From JABDPF01 sp036351575 (GTDB lineage: Bacteria > Pseudomonadota > Gammaproteobacteria > Xanthomonadales > SZUA-36), in NCBI GenBank assembly GCA_036351575.1, contig JAZBPJ010000055.1:1-21428 (forward strand): 21,428 bases of DNA, in the 5' to 3' direction. The first letter of the stretch is position 1. Each line of letters opens with the position of its first letter. The notes below the pieces were generated by a model. That model was not told the origin of the DNA. It was given only the letters and a program-made list of their open reading frames with translations, and did no database searches. The position numbers and the translations under genes are program-made. This document shows, one piece after another, positions 8,402 through 15,014 of this stretch.

Positions 8402-9280
8402 ATGTATTTTAAAATAATATTAATCTTAATTATCACATCTGTTCCCGGGCTTGCGCGGGCACAGGATGAGATGCGTTACCGCGTCGAAGTCCTCGTGCTG
8501 GAGCATTTGCAGCACGACGCCGCGCCAAGGGCGACGCTCGCTTTGCGTGATTATTCGGCCGCGCTGGACTTCTCGGCGCCAGCCCCGGCCGTTAACCCGG
8601 CATGCATCGACGCCGACGATCCGGAACCGCAAGGGCCCTTGCCAGGCCCGCTGGGTGATATGCCGGACCCGAACGCACCGGTGGCGCTGGACGAAATGGG
8701 GCCGGAGATGTCCGATGCCTGGCGCCGCCTCCGCCTCAGCGCACCGTTCCGGCCGCTTCAATACCTTGCCTGGGAACAGAGCGATACGGAACCTTTCCCG
8801 GTGCTGCGCATTCATGACGACCAGCCGCTCTGGACGGACGACCTGCGGGAACGCATCGAATCCCTCGCGCCCGCCGACGAGGTGATCGACCTGACGGCCG
8901 GGTCGCCTGGCGAGCGTTACGAGCAGCGAGAGCAGCCCCTGTTCCTGCCGCCCTGCCCCCTGTTCGAACTGCCGCCCGTGTGGCCCGGTCCGGTAACGTA
9001 TTTCGCACTGGACGGAACCGTTTCCCTGCGCCGCAGCCGTTTTCTTCACCTGGACCTCGACCTGCAGTTGCGAAGCCCGGCCGCGGGGCCGCTGGCCGTG
9101 CAGCACGTTGGAGAAGCCGAAGCGCCGGCGCTGCCCGGCATGCCGTTGATGCAGGTGCATGAACTGCTGCAGTCCCGCCAGGTGCGCAGCGGCGGGATGG
9201 AATATTTCGATGGCCCGGTGATTTCCGTCCTGGCCTGGATCACGGCAATCCCGCTGGCAGACCCGGAGGAAAGGTTATAG
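8402..9280 (+). CDS. csiV: CsiV-family peptidoglycan-binding periplasmic protein
   Basis: A 292-aa exported protein with a signal peptide at residues 1-20 (MYFKIILILIITSVPGLARA, cleaved before QDEM). The mature N-terminus YRVEVLVLEHL matches the typical CsiV strand. The C-terminal block MQVHELLQSRQVRSGGMEYFDGPVISVLAWI matches the family's conserved end (LxxSRrlRSgElhYlDhPlfGvlv.I). In Vibrio, CsiV binds peptidoglycan and supports cell shape with LpoA and PBP1a; in Pseudomonas a homologue sits beside mfd, as here. The middle is low-complexity and proline/acid-rich. The first dozen codons are strikingly AT-rich (ATA, TTA, ATT) against a GC-rich gene, and there is no clear Shine-Dalgarno sequence. 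Confidence 0.8.
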   Translation: MYFKIILILIITSVPGLARAQDEMRYRVEVLVLEHLQHDAAPRATLALRDYSAALDFSAPAPAVNPACIDADDPEPQGPLPGPLGDMPDPNAPVALDEMGPEMSDAWRRLRLSAPFRPLQYLAWEQSDTEPFPVLRIHDDQPLWTDDLRERIESLAPADEVIDLTAGSPGERYEQREQPLFLPPCPLFELPPVWPGPVTYFALDGTVSLRRSRFLHLDLDLQLRSPAAGPLAVQHVGEAEAPALPGMPLMQVHELLQSRQVRSGGMEYFDGPVISVLAWITAIPLADPEERL

Positions 9281-9318
9281 GCTAACGTGGCATCCGGAAA
9301 CCTTGGGAGCCACTCACC

Positions 9319-9702
9319 GTGAATTTCGAAAAAGTCGTATTCGGTTTTTTCATTGTCCTCGCCCTGACGCTGAACTTCGGTTTCTTTCTCGGCGACATCG
9401 ACAACCCCGAACACCATCACGCCGTCGAACTCGGCGCCGCCCTGGCCGTCAGCCTGATCGCCACGATCATCAAGTTCGGCGACCGCTCGCAGCTGGGCGC
9501 GGTCCTGCTGGCCACCAGCCTGGTCGCCGACCTGCAGCTGATCGTCGCGGCCGCAGTCTGGGGCTGGGCAGTAAACGTCTCGGACAGCGGCATGACGAGC
9601 GAAACCCTGGCCACCATTGTCTCGCTGTCGGGCGGTGCGCTGCTCGCCAACCTGATATCCGTGACCCTGCTGGTGGCCGAAACCATCACCATCCGGCGCT
9701 AG
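9319..9702 (+). CDS. DUF6394-type small membrane protein beside K+ channel
   Basis: A 127-aa integral membrane protein with about four hydrophobic segments: near 5-25 (VVFGFFIVLALTLNFGFFLG), 36-52 (ELGAALAVSLIATIIKF), 58-84 and 101-122. The loop DIDNPEHHHAVEL holds three consecutive histidines, and KFGDRSQLGAVLLATSLVADLQL is a conserved-looking core. From memory it resembles proteins labelled DUF6394 in marine gammaproteobacteria, often next to a potassium channel gene, as here. Function is unknown; an accessory role for the channel is only context-based. The GTG start is preceded by GGGAG with a 9-nt spacer, a good site. The channel gene begins 10 bp after its stop. Confidence 0.72.
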   Translation: MNFEKVVFGFFIVLALTLNFGFFLGDIDNPEHHHAVELGAALAVSLIATIIKFGDRSQLGAVLLATSLVADLQLIVAAAVWGWAVNVSDSGMTSETLATIVSLSGGALLANLISVTLLVAETITIRR

Positions 9703-9712
9703 CGCTCACGTC

Positions 9713-11437
9713 ATGAACGACATCGTCTGGCTGACCATGCGGCGGATGCGCACGCCGCTGATCCTGTTGATCCTGGTGTACTCGCTGTCGGTTCTCGGCA
9801 TGCTGTTCATCCCGGGCCAGGACGCAGCCGGCAACCCGGTTCGCGTCACTTTTCTCGATGCCATTTACTTCGTGGCCATCATGGCCACCACGATCGGTTT
9901 CGGCGAGATCCCCTATGCCTTCACCGACGCCCAGCGCATGTACACCTATGTCATCCTGTACCCGAACGTGATTGCCTGGCTGTACTCGGTCGGCGCCATC
10001 ATCGCGCTTCTCGTCGACCCCCAGTTCCGCGCCGTACTGGCGCTGAGCCGCTTCGCACGCCGCATCCGGCGGATTGGCGGCGGATATTACATCGTGTGCG
10101 GCTGTGGGTTTACCGGCCGGATGATCGTCAAGGGCCTGCTCAAGCGCGGTATCAGCGCCGCGATTATCGAGCGCGACGAGAAAATCGTGCACGCCCTGGC
10201 GCTGGACGAGGATTTTGCCCACCTTCCCTCGATCGTCGGCTCGGTGACCGATCAGCAACTGCTGAAACTCGCCGGGCTGAACCCGGATGAGCCCAATACC
10301 CGGTGCCTCGGCGTGATTGCCATCACGAACAATGACCACGTGAACCTGACCATCTCGATTATCAGCAAGTTGCTGCGGCCCGACCTGCCGGTGATGGCGC
10401 GCGCGGAAACCCGTCACGTGGTGCACAACATGATGTCGTTCAACACGGACTACCCGGTGGACCCTTATGCGATTTTCGCCGACCGCTTTCTGCTGGCGCT
10501 GGAGTCGCCGGCCAAGTACCTGGTGCAGGACTGGTTGATCAGCGTGCCCGGCACGAGGCTGCGCAAAGAGGTAAAACCGCCCACGGGGCGCTGGATCCTG
10601 GCCGGTGTCGGCCGCTTCGGTTCGCGCATGGCCGCATCCCTTGAAAAAGCCGGGGTGGATTACACCGTGATCGACGTGCATCCCGACCGCGTCAGGGAGC
10701 GTCCCGGTTCGGTGCTGGGCCGCGGAACCGAGGCAAAGACACTGAAAGATGCCGGCATCATGGAAGCCGAGGGCATCATCGCCGGCACGGCGGACGACGT
10801 CGACAACCTTTCGATCGTGATGACCGCGCTGGAACTGAAACCCGATCTCTTCGTCATCGCGCGCCAGGAATCGCCGCAGAACGACGCCCTGTTCAGGGCT
10901 TCGAAGACCGATCTTGTCGCACAGCGCACGATGATCGTGGCGCGACGAATACTCACGGTCGCCACCACGCCCCTGCTGTCCGTGTTCCTTGAACACCTGG
11001 TTCACGAGAACGAATCGTTCGCGCGCAAGGTAGAGCGCGCCCTCGAGGATGTGCTGGGCGGCTATTCGCCGGGTTTGTGGACCATCGACATCGAGGGCGA
11101 CTACGCATACACCGTGTTCGACGCGCGCAGCGAAGGCGTGAAGGTCAGGCTGGAGCACCTTCTGGCAAACGCCCGTTCACAGGAGCGCGAACGCCTGCCC
11201 TGCGTTTGCCTGATGCTGGAACGCGACTCGATGCGCCTGTTCATGCCCGCGCCGGACCAGAAACTGATGCGCGGCGACCGCCTGCTGTTTGCGGGCCGCG
11301 GCGTGGCCCGGCGCGAAATGATTTTTTCGCTGACCGAACCGACCGCGTTGATTGGTCTCGCCACCGGCCGACCGCAGCCCCGGGGCATGCTGATGCGGCG
11401 CCTGGCGCGCAAGCGTACTTCTGAGTTGGAGGATTGA
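9713..11437 (+). CDS. Two-TM potassium channel with two RCK (TrkA-N) domains
   Basis: A 574-aa ligand-gated K+ channel subunit of the MthK/GsuK type. TM1 is about residues 15-33. The pore helix and filter are IYFVAIMATTIGFGE, with T60-I61-G62-F63-G64-E65 replacing the common TVGYGD. TM2 is about 77-101 and includes a possible glycine hinge. RCK1 begins at YYIVCGCGFTG (126-135, GxGxxG); RCK2 begins at WILAGVGRFGS (294-304). The conserved E/D after beta-2 (IIERDE, VIDVHPD) suggests nucleotide binding in both. A TrkA_C-like tail, MPAPDQKLMRGDRLLFAGR, lies near the C-terminus. Expected role: a tetrameric inner-membrane K+ conduit controlled by nucleotide or cation binding. There is no strong RBS, so it may be coupled to the DUF6394 gene. 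Confidence 0.9.
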   Translation: MNDIVWLTMRRMRTPLILLILVYSLSVLGMLFIPGQDAAGNPVRVTFLDAIYFVAIMATTIGFGEIPYAFTDAQRMYTYVILYPNVIAWLYSVGAIIALLVDPQFRAVLALSRFARRIRRIGGGYYIVCGCGFTGRMIVKGLLKRGISAAIIERDEKIVHALALDEDFAHLPSIVGSVTDQQLLKLAGLNPDEPNTRCLGVIAITNNDHVNLTISIISKLLRPDLPVMARAETRHVVHNMMSFNTDYPVDPYAIFADRFLLALESPAKYLVQDWLISVPGTRLRKEVKPPTGRWILAGVGRFGSRMAASLEKAGVDYTVIDVHPDRVRERPGSVLGRGTEAKTLKDAGIMEAEGIIAGTADDVDNLSIVMTALELKPDLFVIARQESPQNDALFRASKTDLVAQRTMIVARRILTVATTPLLSVFLEHLVHENESFARKVERALEDVLGGYSPGLWTIDIEGDYAYTVFDARSEGVKVRLEHLLANARSQERERLPCVCLMLERDSMRLFMPAPDQKLMRGDRLLFAGRGVARREMIFSLTEPTALIGLATGRPQPRGMLMRRLARKRTSELED

Positions 11438-11505
11438 ACTGCCTTGAACCGGCAGGAGGCCGAACGCGCGGTTCAGCCTTTGAGTCTTGCGTCGGGCAAG
11501 AAAGA

Positions 11506-11532
11506 GAAAGCCCCGCGCGAGGCGGGGCTTTC
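11506..11532 (-). terminator. GC-rich hairpin between convergent K+ channel and cold-shock genes
   Basis: A perfect 11-bp inverted repeat, GAAAGCCCCGC ... GCGGGGCTTTC, with a 5-nt loop. On the minus strand it follows the cold-shock gene stop by about 24 nt and is followed by a T/C-rich run (TCTTTCTT), so it best serves that gene. On the plus strand the arm ends in CTTTC, so it may also stop transcripts from the channel gene, but with a weaker T tract. Confidence 0.8.
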
Positions 11533-11533
11533 G

Positions 11534-11560
11534 GATCAGACCTGATCAGATCAGATCAGG
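11534..11560 (-). repeat. Cluster of GATCAG repeats at the cold-shock gene 3' end
   Basis: Four GATC sites fall within 24 bp (starting at 11534, 11544, 11549 and 11554). The last three are tandem 5-bp units of GATCA, which also form a 7-bp inverted repeat CCTGATC/GATCAGG. The cluster overlaps the stop codon of the cold-shock gene (TGA at 11558-11556) and sits between it and the terminator. GATC is the Dam methylation site in gammaproteobacteria that have Dam; no function is shown here. Confidence 0.5.
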
Positions 11561-11759
11561 CAACCGTTACGCTGGTCGCCTGGAGGCCCTTGGGCCCGTC
11601 TTCGACATTGAAATTCACTGCCTGACCTTCGGCCAGAACCTTGAATCCTTCCGCCTGGATGGCGGAAAAATGAACGAATACGTCCTTGCCGCCATCGGCA
11701 GGAGAAATAAAACCGAATCCCTTGGATTCGTTGAACCATTTAACAGTTCCGCTAGTCAT
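11556..11759 (-). CDS. Cold-shock domain protein (CspA family)
   Basis: A 67-aa single cold-shock domain, the standard length. RNP1 is KGFGFI (13-18) and RNP2 is VFVHFS (27-32); the opening GTVKWFNESKGFGFI and VNFNVEDGPKGLQATSV complete the five-stranded OB fold. It binds single-stranded RNA/DNA and acts as an RNA chaperone. Which paralogue (CspA, CspC, CspD and so on) cannot be told from sequence alone. AAAAAGG (11769-11775) is a strong RBS with a 9-nt spacer. It is convergent with the K+ channel gene and has its own terminator. Upstream is an AT-richer stretch that could hold a cold-responsive leader. Confidence 0.97.
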   Translation of the reverse strand: MTSGTVKWFNESKGFGFISPADGGKDVFVHFSAIQAEGFKVLAEGQAVNFNVEDGPKGLQATSVTVA

Positions 11760-12042
11760 TTCGATATACCTTTTTGAAATAGAAAAATTATGATCAATCG
11801 CTCATCTCAAAAAGTCGAAAAACAGGGATTCTGCAAGGAAATCTGTGAAGTCTTCAGGATATGCAACCAATCTGGTGACCGCGCAGCAGGCATCATTGCT
11901 CGCCTGATGGTACGGACGCGGCACGGTACTACGTTTACCCGGGGTTTACAAGCTAATTCGTAAACCCGGTTCTTGAAAAAGCTGCGCTGCCGTGCATTGG
12001 CTCATGGCCGCATTGTTCTCGAAGCGGCCCGGGCGGAGCAGA
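11760..12042. other. 283-bp AT-richer intergenic region upstream of the cold-shock gene
   Basis: No convincing gene is seen on either strand. It holds the RBS of the cold-shock gene, a CATAAT -10-like box on the minus strand (11787-11792) without a good -35, and T/A-rich runs consistent with a 5' leader. Further upstream are repeated GTTTAC/GTAAAC motifs. It also contains the 3' flank of the secreted CotH-like gene. Confidence 0.6.
11932..11967. repeat. GTTTAC direct and inverted repeats
   Basis: Plus-strand GTTTAC occurs at 11932-11937 and 11944-11949, and its reverse complement GTAAAC at 11960-11965. The latter two lie in an 8-bp perfect inverted repeat GGGTTTAC ... GTAAACCC (11942-11949 and 11960-11967) with a 10-nt loop. 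There is no T tract in either direction, so a simple terminator is not clear. It may be a hairpin ending the CotH-like transcript or an operator for the cold-shock gene. Confidence 0.45.
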
Positions 12043-13089
12043 TCACGGCCTGCACTTGCCGATGATTTCCTCTTCCAGTTTCGCAGGATCGTCAATGACG
12101 GCGTAAAACCCGTCCATGTACTCGGCGATGTTCTCGCGCACGGTCGGCTCCAGTTCTTCCTGACCGGAAACGAGGGCGTACAGCTGGTCCCGCGCATCCC
12201 TGAATCGCGCAACCGAGCCCGCGACGTAGGCGTTGTTCACGCAGTACCCCCGGTAAAGCCGCTGCCCCACCCGCTCGATGCCGCGCTCCACGTCAGGTAT
12301 CGCGTTGGGTGCATTGGCGAAACCGGAAAAATCAAAATCGAAGGGAATGGCCACCAGCGCATCGGGGCCGGTTCCGAACATCTCGTAGTTGTGACAGCAG
12401 GGACCGGCTGAAACCGCGATCGGTGAAAAGTCGACGTTGCCGATCAGGTACTGGAACAACGATGTCAAGTTCAGGTGGTCCGGGCGCACGGCGCCGATCT
12501 CGGCGCTTTCGATTTCCTGCTCCTCGAGGCCGATCCGGTCGGCCAGGCGGTCCCTGCTCTCCATCAGGAAAGCATTGCGCACCATGCGCCCCCTGCGCCC
12601 CTCGCTGTCCACCCAGGTAACCTGCAGCAGGCGCACCCGGAAACTGAGGTCGGTGAGGGTATTGAGCAGGCGGTAAGCCAGGTACTCTCTCAGCACCGAC
12701 TGCTCGTAGCGCCGGGTGATCTTGCAGTGCCCGACCATTTTCAGCTTGTTCTGCCCATCGAACAGCGTGCCGTCGACCTGCGACCTTCTGAAGTTCAGCG
12801 TAACCGGCGGGAAATCGCAGTTCCGGTGCCGAAAATTGCCGCGCGCCCGGATCCGCAGTTCCAGCTCGACCGGCGTGCCGTCGGCAGCCTCGTACGAAAA
12901 TGTGCCCGGCAGGTACGCGGTTTCCGAGCGCTCGCGAACCAGGGTGCTCAGCGGTGCGCTGATCTCGACCTGCAGCGTGTCCGCGGATTGAAACAAGGGG
13001 TCGGCGGCGTGTGCCGCGCCGGCAAAAGCTAGGACGCCCGACAGCAACAGCATGATGCACCGTGTGAACCGTATGGCGTTCTCGCTCAT
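12043..13089 (-). CDS. Secreted protein with CotH-like motifs
   Basis: A 348-aa exported protein when started at MSENAIRF (13089), which gives a good signal peptide (RCIMLLLSGVLAFAGAAHA, cut near residue 28). The open frame extends 30 codons further, but those residues do not look like a leader. Motifs in order resemble the CotH spore-coat kinase fold: LRIRARGNFR (78-87, like RGNS), NKLKMVG (114-120), LREYLAYRLLN (133-143), an N...FLMES segment (172-179) in place of the YxLxE strand, YLIGNVDFS ... HNYEMF (214-238) and IPFDFDFSGF (248-257), like the PWDLD metal site. It has several cysteines, plausible as disulfides. This is pattern-based inference; kinase activity is not shown. It is isolated by 120 bp from yafV upstream. 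Confidence 0.7.
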   Translation of the reverse strand: MSENAIRFTRCIMLLLSGVLAFAGAAHAADPLFQSADTLQVEISAPLSTLVRERSETAYLPGTFSYEAADGTPVELELRIRARGNFRHRNCDFPPVTLNFRRSQVDGTLFDGQNKLKMVGHCKITRRYEQSVLREYLAYRLLNTLTDLSFRVRLLQVTWVDSEGRRGRMVRNAFLMESRDRLADRIGLEEQEIESAEIGAVRPDHLNLTSLFQYLIGNVDFSPIAVSAGPCCHNYEMFGTGPDALVAIPFDFDFSGFANAPNAIPDVERGIERVGQRLYRGYCVNNAYVAGSVARFRDARDQLYALVSGQEELEPTVRENIAEYMDGFYAVIDDPAKLEEEIIGKCRP

Positions 13090-13152
13090 AAAGTGATCAT
13101 AGCCTAATTTTTCAATTGCGCCGGCGGCACAGCAAAACACGGGGTGTTCAAA

Positions 13153-13164
13153 CCCGGCGCCGGG
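13153..13164. repeat. Perfect 12-bp GC palindrome downstream of yafV
   Basis: CCCGGCGCCGGG is a perfect palindrome in the 120-bp gap between the yafV stop and the CotH-like start. On the minus strand it is followed by TTTG, so it could act as a weak terminator for the prfB-lysS-yafV operon; the short T run makes this uncertain. A second small stem, AACAC/GTGTT, lies at 13136-13148. Confidence 0.4.
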
Positions 13165-13209
13165 CCAAGAAGGCGTCACAAGGCAGGCTTCGGGCCCTGG
13201 CGGCCGTAC

Positions 13210-13986
13210 TCAGAAATGCAGTTCAAACTCGTCCGCGTCCTGCTGAAACGGAAATTTCTTCCGCGTCTGTTCGACGGCGGACAGGTCCAGCTTGACGATC
13301 CGGCTCTGCTCCCCGTCACCGAAACGCGCCAGCGTTTCGCCCATCGGGCTGTGCACCGCGCTGGCGCCCGGATAGACCAGGCCGTTGCCGTCCTGCCCGG
13401 CGCGGTTCACGCCGATTACCCAGGCCTGGTTCTCGATGGCGCGGGCTTCCAGCAGGGAGGACCAGTGATGAATTCGGCGCGCCGGCCAGTTGGCGACCAT
13501 CAGCATCAGGTCATAGTCGTCGCGGTTTCGGCACCAGGCGGGAAAACGCAGGTCGTAGCAGGTCTGCAGGTTGATGCGCCAGCCCTTGTACTCGGTAATG
13601 ACGCGCCTGGTGCCGGCCGTGTAGCGTTCGTCTTCGCCGCCGTAACTGAACAGGTGGCGCTTGTCGTACCAGGCCTGCACCCCGTCGCGCGTGACGAACA
13701 GGAAACGGTTGAAGCGATGTTTGTCCTCGCTGATCACGATGCTTCCGGCCAGCGCCGCGCCGTTGCGTTCGCAGACCTTTTGCATCCAGGACACGGTGGG
13801 GCCGTCCATCGTTTCCGCCGGCATGTCGGCATCGCCGGTGAAGCCGGTGGTGAAGGTCTCGGGCAGCACGGCCAGGTCGTATTCAGCGCCGTTGGAACCC
13901 AGCATGGACTGCAGGTGCTCGCGGTTTCCCTCGGGATCGTTCCAGAGAATGTTGGCCTGCAGCAGGAGGGTTCTGAGCGTGCTCAT
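13210..13986 (-). CDS. yafV: Nitrilase-superfamily omega-amidase (YafV-like)
   Basis: A 258-aa carbon-nitrogen hydrolase. The catalytic triad is E43 (LPETFTTGF), K109 (YDKRHLF) and C143 (LQTCYDLRFP). The sequence follows E. coli YafV closely: YDLMLMVANWPA, HWSSLLEARAIENQAWVIGVNR, DGNGLVYPG and the ending FPFQQDADEFEL. YafV/Nit2 enzymes hydrolyse alpha-ketoglutaramate and alpha-ketosuccinamate, clearing by-products of glutamine transamination; substrate is inferred from family. It is cytoplasmic. It starts 9 nt after the glycosyltransferase stop and is the last gene of a prfB-lysS-glycosyltransferase-yafV run. No strong RBS is seen. Confidence 0.93.
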   Translation of the reverse strand: MSTLRTLLLQANILWNDPEGNREHLQSMLGSNGAEYDLAVLPETFTTGFTGDADMPAETMDGPTVSWMQKVCERNGAALAGSIVISEDKHRFNRFLFVTRDGVQAWYDKRHLFSYGGEDERYTAGTRRVITEYKGWRINLQTCYDLRFPAWCRNRDDYDLMLMVANWPARRIHHWSSLLEARAIENQAWVIGVNRAGQDGNGLVYPGASAVHSPMGETLARFGDGEQSRIVKLDLSAVEQTRKKFPFQQDADEFELHF

Positions 13987-13995
13987 GGCACAATT

Positions 13996-14994
13996 TTACG
14001 CGACGAAAAGATAATCCTCACCCTCTTTTCGACCCAGTTCATCGAGATGACTCCGAATTTTCTCGCGTGCGCCGGAAGCGCCGACCGCGGCCAGCACGAA
14101 CGTGTCCGGTTCCTGCCGCAGCCGTTCGAGGGAATAAACGGGCAATCCGCGTTTTTCACCGCCGATGCGCCGCGGGTGAACCTCCAGGAAACCGCGAACG
14201 GCCTTTCCCTCGGAGGCCAGCAGGTCGTGCACCAGGCGGCCGGTCGGCCCGGCCCCCCAGATCAGGAGTCGCTTTTCCGGTGGCAGGCGGTGAGCGGCCA
14301 GGAAATGCAGCTTGGCGCAAAAAAACGCCTCGCGGTCGTAGCGGCTGTCCGTTCGCGTCAATCGCCCCTCGTGCTCGCGCCAGCGCAGCACGATCCCGTC
14401 GGGTTTACCCATGCGCATCCCCGCCGCATCGGCGCGCAGGAAGAGGTCGTAGTCCTCGGGCCAGGGCGGATCGCCGTATCCCCCCAGCGCCTCGATGGCC
14501 TCCCGCCGAAACAGCGCGGTCGGGTTGGGGATGGGGCTTTCGATGAACATCTCGCGGCGGATGGCCGCCGGTGTGCGGCAGGCGTTCAACCAGGACTGAT
14601 AGCGCCGGTTTCCTCCCGCCAGTCCGTCTTTCGCAAACAGCTCCACGCAGCCCCCGCAAATGGCCACGTCGCCGTGAGCGTCCAGGTAGGCAAGCTGGGT
14701 TTCCAGTCGCTGCGGCAGCGCGATGTCGTCAGCGTCCATGCGCGCCACGAATCGGCCTCTTGAGCGCGCCAGGCCGGTGTTGAACGCATCGCTGACCCCG
14801 TGGCCTTCGCTTTCAATCACCGTCAGCCGGGAGTCCTTCCGGGACAGCCCGTCGACCGCGCCGTCGTCGCTGCGGTCATCCACGACCAGCAGCTCGAGGT
14901 CACGGCAGCTTTGCGCCAGGATACTGTCGACCGCCGCGGCGAGCCAGGCGCCGCCGTTGCGCACCGGCATCACCACGGAAACCAGCGGGCTCAT
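13996..14994 (-). CDS. GT2-family glycosyltransferase with C-terminal Rossmann-type domain
   Basis: A 332-aa protein. The GT-A domain starts VSVVMPVRNGGAWLAAAVDSIL (5-26), then VVDDRSDDGA (37-46), the metal-binding DADD (87-90) in ARMDADDIALPQRL, and a likely acceptor/base motif WPEDYDLFLRA (178-188). After about residue 240, KRLLIWGAGPTGRLVHDLL (241-259) opens a nucleotide-binding-like domain with GxGxxG, as in PglD-N or SAM/NAD-type modules. I chose ATG 14994; a TTG at 15018 would overlap the lysS stop but sits only 1 nt from GGAGG (15020-15024). No signal peptide or membrane segment. Donor and acceptor sugars are unknown. It lies 20 nt after lysS, probably co-transcribed. Confidence 0.85.
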   Translation of the reverse strand: MSPLVSVVMPVRNGGAWLAAAVDSILAQSCRDLELLVVDDRSDDGAVDGLSRKDSRLTVIESEGHGVSDAFNTGLARSRGRFVARMDADDIALPQRLETQLAYLDAHGDVAICGGCVELFAKDGLAGGNRRYQSWLNACRTPAAIRREMFIESPIPNPTALFRREAIEALGGYGDPPWPEDYDLFLRADAAGMRMGKPDGIVLRWREHEGRLTRTDSRYDREAFFCAKLHFLAAHRLPPEKRLLIWGAGPTGRLVHDLLASEGKAVRGFLEVHPRRIGGEKRGLPVYSLERLRQEPDTFVLAAVGASGAREKIRSHLDELGRKEGEDYLFVA

Positions 14995-15014
14995 GGCGCT
15001 GACGGGCGTACGGC

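Noticed and set aside
9686..11158. 490-codon minus-strand open frame opposite the K+ channel
   Set aside because: The plus strand encodes an intact two-RCK channel; the reverse frame has no family motif.
11445..11475. Second hairpin (TGAACCG/CGGTTCA) after the K+ channel gene as a terminator
   Set aside because: Seven-bp stem with a 17-nt loop and no T tract; the hairpin at 11506-11532 is much stronger.
13144..14763. 539-codon plus-strand open frame opposite yafV and the glycosyltransferase
   Set aside because: Both minus-strand genes have complete catalytic motifs; the plus-strand translation is low in recognisable structure.
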